A stretch of 64,000 nucleotides of DNA, taken from Metaphire vulgaris. Taxonomy: Eukaryota; Annelida; Clitellata; Crassiclitellata; Megascolecidae. Position 1 is the first letter of the stretch; each line of letters starts with the position of its first letter. The DNA lies in the NCBI GenBank assembly GCA_018105865.1, contig CM030868.1:9901745-9965744 (forward strand), given 5' to 3'. Shown piece after piece: positions 1 to 13,242 of this stretch. The position numbers and the translations under genes were made by a program. The notes below the pieces were generated by a model. That model saw only the letters and a program-made list of their open reading frames with translations. It did not search any database and was not told the DNA's origin.

Positions 1-18
1 GTGGGCAGGACGCTATAG

Positions 19-830
19 CTATGGAGGAAATGATTTTATAAAGAGAAATGATTTTAGTTTGGAAAGAAAAACATGAGGAGATGTTGCAAGAAGGGGAGAA
101 AATTGTGACTCAGAGTTTGTTATTTGGCTTTGATGTAGACAACGATGGGATATTGGAATTGAGTTCCAAAGCTCAGGTGCCGCATATGAAAAAGCACGAT
201 TGCAAATTTTGAGAGATGATTGATTCAGAGGTCGAAGGAGAGTTACATGAGAAGAGGATCTAGTAGATCCAGGTTGTTGTGGAATTAAGAGATTTCTTAG
301 GTAGACTGGTTTTGATGTATGGAGTGAGTTATAAGTCATCGATATTATTTTATATTCAATGCGTTCTGTTATCTTGAGCCAGTGGAGAGATTTGAGTAAT
401 GGTGTAATGTGGCAAAACTTAGGCGATTTAGTTACTGCACGAGCTAAGGCATTTTGAATCGATTGGAGTTTACATATGGAAGCCTTTGGAAGATTGTGAA
501 ACAGTGAGTTGCAGTAGTCTAACTTAGAGTGAACTATATTGAAGTGGCAATAGTGGAAGCAGTTTTAATATCAAGGTAGGGGCGAAGGCGACGTAGATCA
601 CGAATGTGAGCATAACAGGTTTTTGATAGTTGAGATATGTGAGCTTCAAAATTTAGGGAGGAGTCAAAAGTAGGCCTAAATCCAAGATTTTTTGCAGTTG
701 GAACAGGGGTTATTATTGTATCTGGGGCTAAAATCAGTGTGGGATTTTCAATTTTTTTCAGTTGTTGTGGCAGTCCAAATAAGAGAAATTCTGTTTTGGA
801 GGGATTGAGATATACAGTCAGTCATAAAAA
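19..830 (-). mobile_element. Non-LTR retrotransposon, 3' part of reverse transcriptase (decayed)
   Basis: Read on the minus strand, this stretch gives the end of a LINE ORF2. The part nearest 830 has a PSKTEFLLFG-like block, followed by NLGF, a DYCNSL-like palm/thumb region and finally the RAFSYAAPELWNSIP motif and a SKLKSFLF tail near 19-120. That order is typical of CR1/L2/Jockey-type ORF2 C-termini. Only the last 106 codons (19-339) are open; upstream the frame is broken by stops and small shifts, so it is a dead copy. It runs toward the left edge, so the 3' UTR may lie outside the window. Clade assignment is inference. Confidence 0.75.
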
Positions 831-839
831 AGATAACTT

Positions 840-1976
840 GTGCAAATGAGCAAATTTTGAAAACTAGTTTTAAGTTGCATCGCTAATGGCTTTCCTCTCA
901 ATCTATATGTCTCTCATTCTGTCTACATGACTGTCTCCACTGTCCTTGAGTTTGCTTGCATGTCAGTTCCTGTATATATGTCTTTTATCATCATTTTTGC
1001 TAAAATAACCTTCAAATCACTGCTATTTACATTGAATTGAATAGACGGGATCCCTCCGCCTAGTGGGCGGAGCATATCGAGCGCGGTGGCCTGGGGATAT
1101 AGTTCGGCTCTGATCAGAGATTGCTTACGGTCTTTCCGCCAATCATGAACTTCCATGAAGCCTCCAGCATTATCTACCATTATCTACTTGTCAACAATTT
1201 CTGTCGCAATAGAATCTCACCTTGTCTCAACAAGGTGAAAAACTTTGTTCAAATCTTTTACATCACTGACAATTTTATTTTCCTTACAATAAATTTGCAA
1301 ATGTTGTTGACAATTTCCAATGGTAATACTTTTAAATTCGGAAACTTTTGTGGGAAATTTTGGCCAATGGCCATTAGCGGCTGCAATACGACTTATGCGA
1401 GGCTATTGTGTGCGGTATTTTAATTAAATGGTCACGAAAATCTTGAAAGGATTTTGATCGAAAAGGTTCAACATTTGTTCTTCTTTGATTTTAATTATTT
1501 TTTTTTACATATTTTGACTATTTTTCAGCGCCGTAAATTTTGCTAGAACAGTTCGGCTTGTCGTAATTTGCGCTTTCCGTCTATTGATTCTATGTAATAC
1601 AGAATGATAACAGATAGTCCGCCCATTAACAGTGACAGCATTTATATTGCCAGAAGCAGAGAGCTGATTCCTCTGTTCTGGTGTGAACTACTGGCCCTGC
1701 GAAATCTTTGAATGCGTTCATATGAAGTTGGCATTGAACGAATTAATAAGCAAGGGACTTAGAGGTGCACCGATTATCGCCCGAATTTGGCTTAAATATT
1801 TAGTTGTCAAAATTGTGGCACGATAAATTGGATTTCAGTCTGTTGATCCATAAGATGACTCGTAGTTTAGGTGCCTCGTAGAAATTTCGCGGTGAAAATC
1901 TGCACACCACACCTAGCGTTTCCGTTCTAGTTATTTAAAATGTAAATAAAGTTTACGCTATGAGTTGCTTAAATCA
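840..1976. other. Unassigned AT-rich sequence upstream of the EEP gene
   Basis: I recognise no gene or repeat family here. Short open frames on both strands lack domain-like composition. The only local structure noted is a small GC-rich hairpin near 1050-1070 (CTCCGCC / GGGCGGAG around TAGT). Confidence 0.4.
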
Positions 1977-1978
1977 TA

Positions 1979-2040
1979 GGGGCTGTCCATTAATTATGTC
2001 AACATAATTTTTGACCCCCCCCCTTTGTCAACAACTGTCG
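1979..2040 (+). mobile_element. Solo end of a TA-flanked DNA transposon/MITE
   Basis: Starts GGGGCTGTCCATTAATTATG directly after a TA dinucleotide. It is nearly identical to both ends of the element at 51772-52601, including the following TTTTTGACCCC and TTGTCAACAACTGTC blocks. No matching right end was found nearby, so this is a truncated copy. A 21-bp unit (ggcacttgtacagaattca) is then tandemly repeated twice at about 2038-2080. Confidence 0.6.
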
Positions 2041-2541
2041 GCACTTGTACAGAATTCACGGCACTTGTACAGAATTCATGTGCACTTAACATTAAACTAT
2101 ATGCTACTATACACTACCCCTAACAATATGCACCACATTAAAAATTCAGCAAACAAGGGGAAATATGATTTCATTTTGTGCAGAGATTTTCAAAACTTTC
2201 TTTGTTTTACATTACTTGACTCTTGATGTGTACAAGTCGGTTCAGAGTACAAAAGTTTTTAGGTAGCCAAGGGGGAAACAGTTTATCCAGATTTTTAAGA
2301 ATTCCATCATTTGACATAGTGAATGTGTCCAGTTACCTGGTAGTCTAGAAGGTTTCACAGGAAGCTTCAGGATGCTTGAAACATTTGAGAAAAACTGCTG
2401 TCTTGAGCCTTTATTTGGGACCTTTTTGCTTTGACCAATTTGATTGAACAAGTCCTGATATTGATACAATGTTTACTTATTTTTGACTGATTTTGAAGAG
2501 TAAATTCTCTGAACTAAACAGCGGCATTCATCAGATGCAAC

Positions 2542-3547
2542 ATGCCGAGAAAGTCTCAGAACGAGAAGCCAGCTGAAGCTGCAGCAGAAAGACCTGTCAC
2601 TCGTCGAAGTGTGAGGCTGTCTGCCTCATCAGTTGCTTCACCTGAATTGTTGAAGTCTTCTGGCAAAGACAGTGTGACGAAAGTTGCAGCCATCTCACCT
2701 TCAAAGACTTTATCATCACCTTCAGGGTTAGAATTGTTCAAATCGTTGTGCAAGTTTATTAATTTGTTGTACTTTGTATTATAAATAAACATTTTTGACT
2801 GCAGGGATGTAATTAATTTCATTTGCCAAAGATTTCATGAAAAAATTAAGATTGTCTGCTATACATTTGTAAACAAAAGAATGTGCAAAGTGCTACTGAT
2901 TATGTTGGAAGGAATATTTGCAGTGTAACTAAAATTGTTTGATGCTTTATTCATGTGGAGTCATAAGAAAGGTAATGCTCATGTCATATTCAGATCTGTG
3001 CTTTTGTTATACTGTGTTTATTGCAGCAGGAACTTGGGAGGGTCACCCATCCCAGTGACTGACTCTTTATAGCTTGACAGTGAGCCACGTCATAAGTCAC
3101 TGTGTCAGTCAATTGAACCTAATTTACAGAGATTTTAGATACATGATCACTTCATCAGTTGAGCACAGAATTGCTACTTCCATGATTGAGTCAGTTTTAA
3201 TGGGATTATTACTGTATGTGGGGTATATCCAGCTGTTGTAACATGGCTTCCATTGTCTCACTGGTTAGGACAAAAGCAACTGCCAGTTCTTCTAAGGCAG
3301 CATCTCGTGGAAAAACAAAGGTGGAGAATGAAGCCGTAAAAGAAGTCAAAGCAGAAGAGGAACAAAGCAAAGGTTTTGCTTTTTGTTTCAGCATTCTTGT
3401 TGCAACATGTAGTGTTTTCACTATGGGCTCCTATTGTTTGAATTTATGATTGTTACTTGTTATGTTTAGTGGACTTTGGTGTGTAATAGTAGGCGTGTCC
3501 TATTATGAACCTTGCTGAAATACATTTGATATATTGTTCACCTTAAG

Positions 3548-3584
<37 letters not shown>

Positions 3585-6500
3585 ATTCATTGATGATGTT
3601 AATAACAAGGAAGGAGTTCATGAATAGTATTCAGTTGAAGGGCTGCATGGCAACAGGGTGTCTCTGGTAAAGGCTTTCTTGTCATCGGTAATCAAAGACT
3701 GGCCACTGCTGGCCAAGATCATTCAAGAAGAGTTCTCAGCAAATGGGTCCCAAAGACTCAATGACGTTTGGCACCACTGTGTGTCTTCCGGACAGACGGC
3801 TGTACTTGACTTTCTTCCCGTCAGTGGACAGATCTGCTGCATTGCCGGGTGTCTGTGAGGTGACTGAGCTGCACGAATTAGCCGGCATATTCGAGACAGA
3901 AACATCCCAGACTGTGCATTCTTCAAGTTTCTATGGGATCAGTGTGAGGCTTGTTTAAACATTTTCCATCTGACTTTGTCAGCTGCGCTGGTTCTTCTGA
4001 CGTATGGACTGTTAAACTTTAACTTTTAACTTTAACTTTTATTTCCTTGAGCTGAATGTTGGGTTAAAAATTCTTTGAATAATGATAAAGAATTATTTTT
4101 GGAAGAACTGTTATTGATAAGAGTCTTGTGTGGCTGATTGCAGATGAGCAATTGATCAGTCTTTTTAAAAATTATCACAGTTGTATGTTTGAAAATTTAC
4201 ATGATTAAATTTTGGAGCCGCAAATGATTATCTTTTGCTATGGACCAGTTTGTTTTGTCTGGTTAAATATGATTGCTTTGAAAATTATATTAAAAAGCTG
4301 CAATGCATTTTATATCTTAGAAGAACCAAGAAACGAAGACTTGGGCGATGGTCACAAAAAGAGAGGTCGACAAGCTAAAAGCAAAAGTGGTTCCGTCAAT
4401 GCAAAGGATAAAGAAGCAGATGGAAAGAAGGAATCAGAAAAAGACAGCGGTGAAAGTGCGAAGGGTGCAAAGGAAGAAGATTTGAAAGACAATCAGGCAA
4501 CGCCGCCAACACGAAGACAGAGGCGAAGTGACACAGCAGTCACTCCTCCCAGTGACAAGACTCCAACGCCTAGAAGGTGTGCTAGAGGTCGTGGAAAAGA
4601 AGCAACGGAAGAAGCTTCTCAAGCAGTTTCCACTTCATGCCAAGGCACAAAGTGGAAGAGAGGAGATGATGATGACTGTAGACAAGAGAACGAGGATGCA
4701 GATAACTTAACAAAAAAGCAGAAAACTGAAAATGTGGAAGACGTAAATGTGGAGAAGATGGAAATTGACACTCAAGGTGCAGGAAACCCTAAGGATTTTG
4801 GAGAAGGACCAACTGAAATACTGGAGGAAGAAAAGCAACAGCCAGATATATCATCAAGTGATCCTAAGATTTTGGAATGTGAAAAGACTTATTTGGATGA
4901 AAAAGCCGAGCCTGGAGAGACGCATTCTGCCTCCGAGACTGCTTCTGCTTCTGCTGCTGCTTCTGCTGCTGCTGCTGCTGCTGCTGGTGCTGCTGATGCC
5001 GATGCTGTTGATGTCACGGAGAATGGGCTTGGACAGACGGATGAAGTGATGATGGAATCCAATTCATCAGAGACAGTTGCTTTTAAATTGGATGTCTCTA
5101 AAGATGCTCAGAAGGCAACGTCTTCATCTGATAAAACTGCAGATGCACTTAGCAATGGAACCAGTGACGTGCTTTGCTCAAGGAAGATCGTCTGGTTTCA
5201 AGGGCACGAACTGACGTCGTCCGATTTGCGTTCGGCATTTGCCGTTGTTTCGTATAATATCTTAGCTGACTGTCATGCCCAGAGAGACTATGCAGAGCCA
5301 GGCAGCTGGATTGCGAAGGAACATCTGGCGATTGACTACAGACATGAACGAATCATGAAGGAGATTCTCTTTCTTGATGCTGACATCGTTTGCTTTCAGG
5401 AAGTTGGAACGGACTATTTCACTTCTATGCTAAAGCCAGCCATGGCAGAGTAAGTAGGTCATACACACACACACATTGACATTCTTCTGCTGTCAGAACT
5501 CGCCAACTCTGTCTCTAATTCTAAACAAAGTATTCAATCCTGTTGATGTTGTTTACTCTAGGCTGGGTTACAACGGTCTTTATGTTCCAAGACATAAGAC
5601 AATATACAGCGAAGGAGAAGCAACATTTTTTCGTACTAAACATTTCAGCCTGGAATCGAGTGAATCTCTCATTCTTAGTCAAGTAGCCGAGAAGGTATAT
5701 GTTCTATGGCTTTACCGTAGTTCCTTGTATTTATTTCAGTTATTCAGAATATTTTTGCATTATAATCACTTTCTAATTGATGCTCTTCATTCACTGTTAA
5801 CATTGAGGCAGTAATATCTCATGTGTTTGCCCAAACGTTAAGGTTTGAGTAAATTGACTCAGGGTTTTATGTTGGTTATTCAAACTGCGTAAATCATGGC
5901 TCATCATTGTGCTTAGAGTTAACATTTGAGTAACTTCACTGATTGGGAGAACTTTGATATTTCTTACGTAGAATGTGACTTGTTTTATTGGAAAGTATGG
6001 AGGACCACACGGTACATATAATTCTATTCTTGTAACAATCCTTTAAAATGTAATGGTGTTTTGGATTGCCAAGGGACTTGCCTTATATTGTAAAGAAATA
6101 TTATTTAAGATTATTGGTTTGTTACTTGTATTCGTCTATTTGACATATATTTGTGTCATATTTGTAGGAAATTGATGAAAGTGGTATTGAACCAGATGTG
6201 AAAAATTCAGTGAAGGAGTCTGTTGAAAGCTATGCAGTGGCTCTTCTGACGCGATTCAAGTGTCTCAATAGTGAAACTTCTGTCACTTGTGCCAACATAC
6301 ACGTTGCTTATGATAAGTTTAAGCGTCAGGACAAGCAGTGTCTTCAGGTCAGTTCCTTCACGGCTTCTTCTAAATTAGAATTTTGTGACTGTTGGTGCAG
6401 TCGGCTTTGGCTATTAACTCTTTGGCGGCTATGTTGTTTTCACAGAATTTACCCCTCAACAGTTTCCCAAAATATTTTAAATCAAATATCACAGCAATAT

Positions 6501-9500
6501 TGACAATGTATATCTCAATGGAAAGGGTTTTTGATTATCTACAAGAATATGAAAAGAAACATGTAAAATTTACAATTACATTCTTCATATTTCATGAGAA
6601 TAAATAAAAATTTAAAAAAATAAAAATTAAAATTGGACTTTGAAGTTCATCAAAAATTTGCCAGCAACAACACAGTGTAAGTAAGCTATCAGAAACATGT
6701 ACACATATGTTATAAACATTTTAAAAATTATATATAGATGTATAAGTGTTATATTTTATTTTAGAGAGGATTTTGTATGAATGGTCTCAAAGCAATTATA
6801 ACAAATGTATTTTTGGGACTTTTCACAAAAGTTGCTAAAAATTTTTAGCAACAAGACATTAGTGGCAAACTATCTGAAACACGTACATATATGTAATAGA
6901 CATTAGAAATTATGTAAAATGTGATATTTTAGTTTAGAAAGGATCTTGTGTGAAAGATGTTGAAGCAATTATGACATACATATATTTGACACATGTCACA
7001 TAAGTTCAAAGACTTGGTTTTTTATACTTTCCAGCAGAATTTGTTCATTTTCATTGTCATCGCACCTGAAAATACCCATGTCATCAATTTTACTATTTTC
7101 AATTGCTCCCAAAACTTCCTTAGTTGAATAAAACTTCTGACCCTGTGTATAGGAGGGTATTTAAAATTTAAATGCCAGAAGGACCGCAAATCTCGCCTAC
7201 AAATCGACATATTTTTGCAGTCAAAATCGCGAAATAAACGGTTTTTTTGCACGTTTTAGAAGCGAAAGCATGTTGGCTTTTGTTGGAATAGCCTTAAATT
7301 CTAAATATAGCGGTCTATATTTAGAAATGGGTGCGCTTTTCATATACGGTCGAAATCGACCGCATTCGCCGCTGAAGAGTTAAAGCTGAGAAGGCTAATT
7401 GTCTGAATCATCTGCTAGAAAATTATTTCACTTTTGAGATTTTGCAGTTGTTTATAATTCATCAGTACGTCGATGTCTAACTTGATTTCAATCAACAGAC
7501 TGAGTAATTAGAGTCTTCTTCTTCTTCAGGTGTCATGTATTTCTACGTTGACGACTATGGACTTCCATTTCTCTCTGTTGTGTGTTGCTTGTATTAATTC
7601 CAATTCTGTAGTCACCCCTTTTACATCAGTCAGTAAGCTGCTGATATACGTCATTCTTTGTCTTCCTCTTGATCTTTTGCCTTCGACTTTTCCAGTAGTT
7701 ACCAGGTTTTCTATGCCTTTCTTCCTCATTATATGTCCAAAAAAATTGAAGTTGTCTTTTACGCATTGTAGATAGCAATTTTCTTTGTGTACCTGCCATT
7801 TCGAGTACTAATTCATTTGTTTTCTTTTCAGTCCAAGATATTTTCAACATTTTTCTTAAGAAACACATCTCTGCAGCTTGAAGCTTTTTCTTCATGACTT
7901 TAGAGATAGTCCACGTTTCTGCCCCATAAAACATGACTGGCCAAACATAGCATTCTAGAACCCTAATCCTTGTTTTCATTGTTAAATGTTGGTTTGTTAG
8001 TATGTGTTTTAAATTCCCAAAGGCTGCTTTGGCCATTCCTATTTTTGCTTTTATGTCTGATTCACTTTTCGCATCACTGGTGAACCAGCTTCCTAGATAT
8101 TTAAATGACATGACTTGTTTAATTTTCTCTCCATTTATGTTGATATCGCATTTCGGAATGTCTTTCTTCTTGGATATCACTAGGCAGATGTATTTACTTG
8201 ATTTAGCAGTTCCTGCAATTTTTGTTGTGAACCTGCCATCAGGGCTGCATCATCTGCAAATCTTAGATTATTGATGTTCTGTCCACCAACTTTGACTCCT
8301 TCTACTTCTTCTTTGTTTACTTTTTCTTTGTTTGTAATTAGAGTAGTTTAGATTTATTTGATTGAGCTGTTTGTGTTTATGCTTGCATTTTGTCACGAAT
8401 CTTATGCTGTTTAGTCTTGTCTATTATGTTCCTGGTAGTTGGCCTGTGCCATTCGTGAGCTAGTGAAATTTGCTGGTGGACCTGATAAGCCACATTTCAT
8501 CTGTGGTGATTTCAACGCATGGCCAGACTCTCCCCCTTATCAACTGGTTCACGACGGTCACTTGAGTGAGAAGAGTCTGACTGCATTGCAGTTCATAAAC
8601 ACAATTAGTCAGGCTGATGGTCAGGTTTGTTTCAATGTTCAGATGGTTTTCTTTTATTTCTATAAAAATTTTGGCAGTTTTTGACAGAAATGTCAGTTTG
8701 CAATTTGATCCAAAACACAATTCAGAGCAATCAGGGCGTTGAACTGAAGTAGAAACGATTCATTTTGGACAACAATTGATTCAGTTTCTAATTTTAACTC
8801 TTCAATAAAAGTGTAATAGTGCTTCTCAAATGTGCAATTTAAGCACTTGAATGAATATATCAGAGGCAAACGTTTTTCAGTTAAGAAATTATTCTTGATT
8901 ATTTGGTAGCAGTTGTTTTTAGTTTCTGATGCTGATTGAGATTTTCAGTGAGGATTAAAATTTATTTAAAATATTTTGATTTGCTATTATAGTTTAGAAA
9001 ATAATGATTGAAACTTGAGACCTGCCACCACTTTTACTTGTTAATGGACAACTCAAATTGAACAATATTATGACGAAATTTTGCACTTGTATTGGAGTGC
9101 AGGAGATGGATTAAAACCAGTTACTATAATAAAATTCAGCACCACAAGCTAATATTATTGGTTGCATTATAGTATACCATGAGCCATATGATCATCTAGT
9201 AGTTAGTTCACTGCTTAGAAAGCTGAATTGAGACCCAGATTAAAACTAGATATCCACGAAATGTTTCCAATCAATTCAACTATAAATGAGTGCATTGATT
9301 GTATGTGTTATAGAAGGAGAGAAGACAAGTCTTGCCATTTGTTTTTGACTGAGTCCATTAAAATATAGATCATGATCTTTATAGACTAAATTGCATAGAT
9401 CTGTGGTGGGAGGTAGACAGGCATAGTGATGGACACAGGATGGGATCTGATCCTGCTGGAGCCCCTAAAGTTAACTCAGCCTTCATTCGTCAGATGGCAA

Positions 9501-10477
9501 CTGAGTAGAGCAGATTAATCCGTAAACAGGGGCATTACATGAGAACACTGGCCCCGTATCGTATAACTTACACCAGTCGCCTGGCTAAGAGCCTTGAAAC
9601 GGTGGTGCCCCAAGAGCCTAGAGAGAGCTTAGGAAGGATTTTACTTGTACGTTTTACATTTCATGAAGGTATATTATGTAATTCTGATTTCTTGCAAATA
9701 AATAAAAGGTCCTTGATTTCCCGATAGCCATGTGAACATACTTTACCAATTTTTATTTGACTAGTTGGCACCTTTGGTTAACTATTGGTCTGAAGGATTT
9801 CAGTGTTCACCAGCCGACAATCTTCAGAGTGCATACATGGAGGTTCTGGTAGGCATATATCTTGTGATCCACCAACGAATTGCTAAAAAAGACAATGTTT
9901 TCGCTTGCTTCCATAAGTTACAGTTTGACTGTATGCATGACATTTTATGGTAGAAATCTCCAGTTCCACACTAAGCATTAGCAGAACTTAAGATTTTGTC
10001 AGATTTTATTCTGAATGTTAGAAGCATTATTGTCATTCTGAGTTTTAATGTGGTTAATATTTATTAGAAGTCTAATCAGTTACTATTTTAAAAGTAAATG
10101 GGATAGACTATCTATTTTTATTACAGAACAGGAGACAAGAAAGTGAGTCTATAAGTGTTAGAGACATTTAGTAACATTTTGTCATATAACTTTGGCCTGT
10201 AGGCATGTTGAAATGAAAACAAGTGGAACTTTTTAAGTTGCTTTGTGATAAATAATCTTTGTTTTGTATTTATTTGCAGGGGAAGGAACCGTTGACAAGC
10301 CGCTTTCATTCGGACGGTGTTGTGCGCAGTGTTGATTACATTTGGTTCAGCAGCAATACGCTGCAAGTGAAAGGCATACTGGAAACAGTATCCGAGGAGG
10401 AGATTAAAGGTGGCGTTCCAAATGTTGTATTTCCATCTGATCATCTTTCTCTGAAGGCCATCTTTTCCTTCAAATAA
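2542..10477 (+). CDS. EEP-family phosphatase/nuclease, CCR4/nocturnin/Angel/PDE12-like (8 exons)
   Basis: Exons, all with GT-AG borders and matching phases, are 2542-2726, 3269-3372, 4321-5449, 5562-5694, 6168-6347, 8439-8624, 9765-9848 and 10280-10477. They total 2199 nt and encode 732 residues. Residues 1-400 are lysine/glutamate/serine-rich, probably disordered, with an Ala-rich run near 300-330 coded by a GCT repeat (4941-4990). The EEP domain begins near 403 (VVSYNILADC). Visible active-site positions are the metal-binding Glu of CFQEVG (about 457), N-x-H (560-562), GDFN (D601, N603), VDYIW (D686) and PSDHLSL (D721, H722). Such enzymes cleave RNA poly(A) tails, 2'-5' linkages or related phosphodiesters using Mg2+. 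Subfamily and substrate are not decidable here; the PSDHLSL ending and the GDFNAWPDSPPYQL block recall CCR4-homolog/Angel-type proteins. No mitochondrial signal is evident; the basic N-terminus would fit a nuclear location, which is inference. An AATAAA overlaps the stop. An alternative upstream exon cannot be excluded. Confidence 0.88.
3549..4050. repeat. GAT microsatellite and possible short interspersed repeat in intron 2
   Basis: A (GAT)n tract at 3549-3583 is followed by a GC-richer island (about 3630-3960) unlike the AT-rich intron. It ends in repeated CTTTAACTTTAACTTTT units near 4015-4045. The island plus simple tail has the shape of a SINE or LINE tail, but I do not recognise a family, and its short open frames on both strands look accidental. 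Confidence 0.3.
6414..7383. mobile_element. TTAA-bounded, piggyBac-like non-autonomous element in intron 5
   Basis: The left end reads TTAACTCTTTGGCGGCTATG. The reverse complement of the right end reads TTAACTCTTCAGCGGCGAAT, so the two ends form an imperfect terminal inverted repeat bounded by TTAA. A second subterminal inversion (GGTCGAAATCGACC) sits just inside the right end. The interior is AT-rich with no open frame. Part of it (about 6880-7030) recurs in inverted orientation near 36770-37060, and the right end recurs at 34767. TTAA targeting is characteristic of piggyBac; assignment rests only on ends and target. Confidence 0.6.
7515..8335 (-). mobile_element. RTE-like LINE fragment, C-terminal reverse transcriptase
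   Basis: On the minus strand, 8180-7626 is open for 184 codons. It shows the sequence of motifs common to RTE-type reverse transcriptases: FKYLGSWFT, DIKAKIGMAK, MFYGAETWTISK, AAEMCFLRKMLKISW, TNELVLEMAG and KRQLQFFW. A shifted frame (7729-7526) continues with GIENLVTTGKVEGKRSRGRQ, so one frameshift separates the two parts. The 3' end abuts a (GAA)n tail at 7510-7528, the simple-repeat tail typical of this type. It lies wholly inside intron 5 of the EEP gene and is dead by frameshift and 5' truncation. Confidence 0.85.
9445..9655 (+). mobile_element. SINE copy (tail part) in intron 6
   Basis: This stretch aligns by eye with the body of the SINE at 44625-44898. Shared blocks are TCATTC..CAGATGGCA, CAACTGAGTAG, AGCAGATTAATC, TGAGAACACTGGCCC, CACCAGT(C/T)GCCTGGCT and AAGGA(T/C)TTTAC. 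The tRNA-like head is missing or too diverged to see here, so it is a 5'-truncated or older copy. Confidence 0.6.
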
Positions 10478-10819
10478 ATCAAAGTCAGTGCCTACATTTT
10501 CTTCGTACATAATGCTGTGCTTATCAATAGAAATATTGAAATGCCGTAGATTTTATACAGTCAGAGAAGAGTTCTAAATGTAGTCATAAAATTGTCTTCA
10601 TTTCTTTCTCTTTCTGTTCTTTGTGTTTGTTCATCTCCATAAATATTCTTTCTGCTTGATTTTTGCTTTGTAGTATTCCTGTCACATTGTGTTTGAGGTT
10701 TGTGGGTTTGACATAATTAAGTTAATGAAGAAATTGTGGAATTAACACTGCATTCATTAAAAAAATATGATGGCTGAGTTATTCAAAACATCAAGCTTAA
10801 CGTACCAATTGATGATCAG

Positions 10820-10979
10820 AGGGCACAGTAGTGTAGCAGTAGGATTCTTGCCTTGCAACTGGAGGTTGGCGGGTTCAAAGCTGATTCTAGACACTGCGTA
10901 GTGACCTTTGGGCAAGTGGGACACCTCTGACTTATGATTCTTCATTCTGTGAATTAACAACCGTGTAATAATAATAATA
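10820..10979 (+). mobile_element. tRNA-derived SINE with (AAT)n tail
   Basis: The head carries an A-box-like TAGTGTAGCAGTAGG and a B-box-like GGGTTCAAAGCT in the right order and spacing. These are followed by the CTTTGGGCAAGTGGGACACCTCTGA block seen in many invertebrate tRNA-SINEs, and a terminal AATAATAATAA. Direct repeats ATGATCAG at 10812-10819 and 10980-10987 flank it, so the insertion borders are visible. Confidence 0.75.
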
Positions 10980-10989
10980 ATGATCAGGT

Positions 10990-13200
10990 CTGCATGAGAG
11001 CTTTTCGTATCTTGGACATGCACACGTATGTGCCAGAGTGGAGCTGAATATGATCTCTGTGATGTGTTGAGTTTTGCTTTGATCAGCTAGTAGACAGCTA
11101 AACTATTTACCAAGAAGGGTCATTATAATGAATATCTGATGATGATGATGATGACTATCAGTGACTATGTGCCTATACGCAAGCATGTACAGCGGAGAGG
11201 ACGTCACAATAACACAGGACTGAGAAGCAAAGACACTGTGGTTGAACTGGAGAAAGGTGATGAAAACGATTACTGAAATGGTCAGCTTGAGAAAGTGACA
11301 AGAGACTTTTGAAGTGATGACGATATGCTTGCTAATTTGCTTTCAAAGAACAGGACAAAAGAAAGTTATGATGATAGCAATCAAGTCTGACTTTCATTAT
11401 ACATGTACATATAATGTAACCATGCTATTATTGACTAACAAAGGTCATCATTGATCCTATTCCATAGCTGTATCCAAGTCTGCATGCCTACCAACTATTA
11501 GCAGTCTTTATTGTTTTCTATCGTGAGCATTATGCTTTACTCACTTATTAATTTCAATATTAATTGATTCAATTCCAGTCATATGTGGCTGTCAATGTGA
11601 CTGCTTACTGACATGCCACCTGTGAAGTGCCAACTATCTCATTCTTCTTCCATCATCTATGATGACGATGAGTTTGATACGAGTTATATTGAACTTTCTA
11701 AAAGTCATGCCTTAATAGCTTCTTATTCTTAGGCACTTGGAAGGTTAGTTTTATAAATTTATTAAATGTATCTGGTTTTTACCAATAAATTAACGTTGTG
11801 ACCCCATATTCTATCAATAACTGCCTTTCTACTACTGCAACAAATGTTACCTTTCATAGTTTGTGGATTATTTCAGTTATTTATTGACATGATTGCTTGT
11901 CTCCTTCTTTTCAGGACTGATACAGTTGATGACATCAGAATTTTCATGAGAATATTAAGTAATTTAAGTTGTTTCTGAGAATAACACTGAAAAGAAACAA
12001 TTAGGCAGCAACAGAGTTTATAAGACTAATCAAGAAGACTTTCTGCCATTCATCATCCATGTTGTTGGCAATTTTGTAAAAAGGAACTGCTTTTGGAGAC
12101 CCAATGAACATTGTTGATGGCTACAGCTAACACTTATTTGTTGTGATTATCAAGTTTTAGTTGCGATGAGTTTGCAGTTCAGTTGTTATAACATCACGTT
12201 TGTTTTTCTATGTGAGAACAATGTTGCCAAATATTTTACAGATGGAATTTGATTCAATTGTAGCAGCAAAGATGGAACAGGCAGCCAGGCATCTTGATGC
12301 CTTTGATTTATGATTTGAAGTCTCTACTTTTGTTTCTGAGTATCACTTATAAACGATATATTTGCAATATTTATCAGTTTTCTGTGCTGGAAATATTTTA
12401 TCAGCTGTTTTGTCTCTTGTAAAAATTCATTTAATCTGGACAAACGCTTAGTTAGAAGACTGATTTGAACTTGTAAATTGTTTGATCAAGTTCTTGTTTA
12501 TCTCTCCTGTTTGTTGTACGAGGGCACTTGGTGCATTTCAGAATGCGAGGATTTATTTTGATATTTGACTATCAAGTGCCTGTGCCATTACAATATCAAT
12601 GTCCAAAGAGATAGTGCAATATTTCTTAAGAGAATTGGTGATGTGTTGTAGTTTCCATTAGAATGATGGAAAATGCTTCTTATTCTAATGATGAAGAATG
12701 AAGAAGTACATCATTAGTCATATTAACTAAGACTGAAGTGTATTTCTGTGCATTTTAACACATCTAATTATTGTCAATGTTTAAATGATTTCATCCTCTG
12801 CTTAGAGTGAGATTAATACATTTGGTTTGATTTTAGCACCATAAATTGTTTAGTCACATGAATTTCTTTTCTCTTCTCATGTTTGCCAGACTGTGTACAT
12901 GTGCACACATGATGTTTTTACATATTATATTTTATACAGCATGTATATTCTGATTTTTAAAAAAATGTTATCAGGAAAATGTCACTATTAAATCATTTTC
13001 TGGTGTAATAAAATTGTGCTAATTTTCCAATAACAAATGAGAAATTCATGCCTGCTTTCATTTTAGGATACCAGCATTATTATTTCAATTTCTCATCCTT
13101 TTCATATTCTACTCTGGACCCCAAACATTTTGATATCAAGTATGATTGATACCTTTATGTATTAAGACTGGTGCAATTAAACTTAAACTTAGCATGATTT
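10990..13200. other. Intergenic AT-rich DNA, nothing recognised
   Basis: Apart from a short GAT tract (11131-11151), this interval lacks long frames, splice-consistent exons or repeat ends I can name. It may include 3' untranslated sequence of the EEP gene near its left edge. Confidence 0.4.
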
Positions 13201-13242
13201 AAAGTGGCTTAGCAGGCATTACTGCCTCTGTGAAAGCCACTA

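Noticed and set aside
923..1180. 85-codon minus-strand frame with mixed composition
   Set aside because: Unrecognised and unsupported by splice sites or neighbours; cannot be told from chance.
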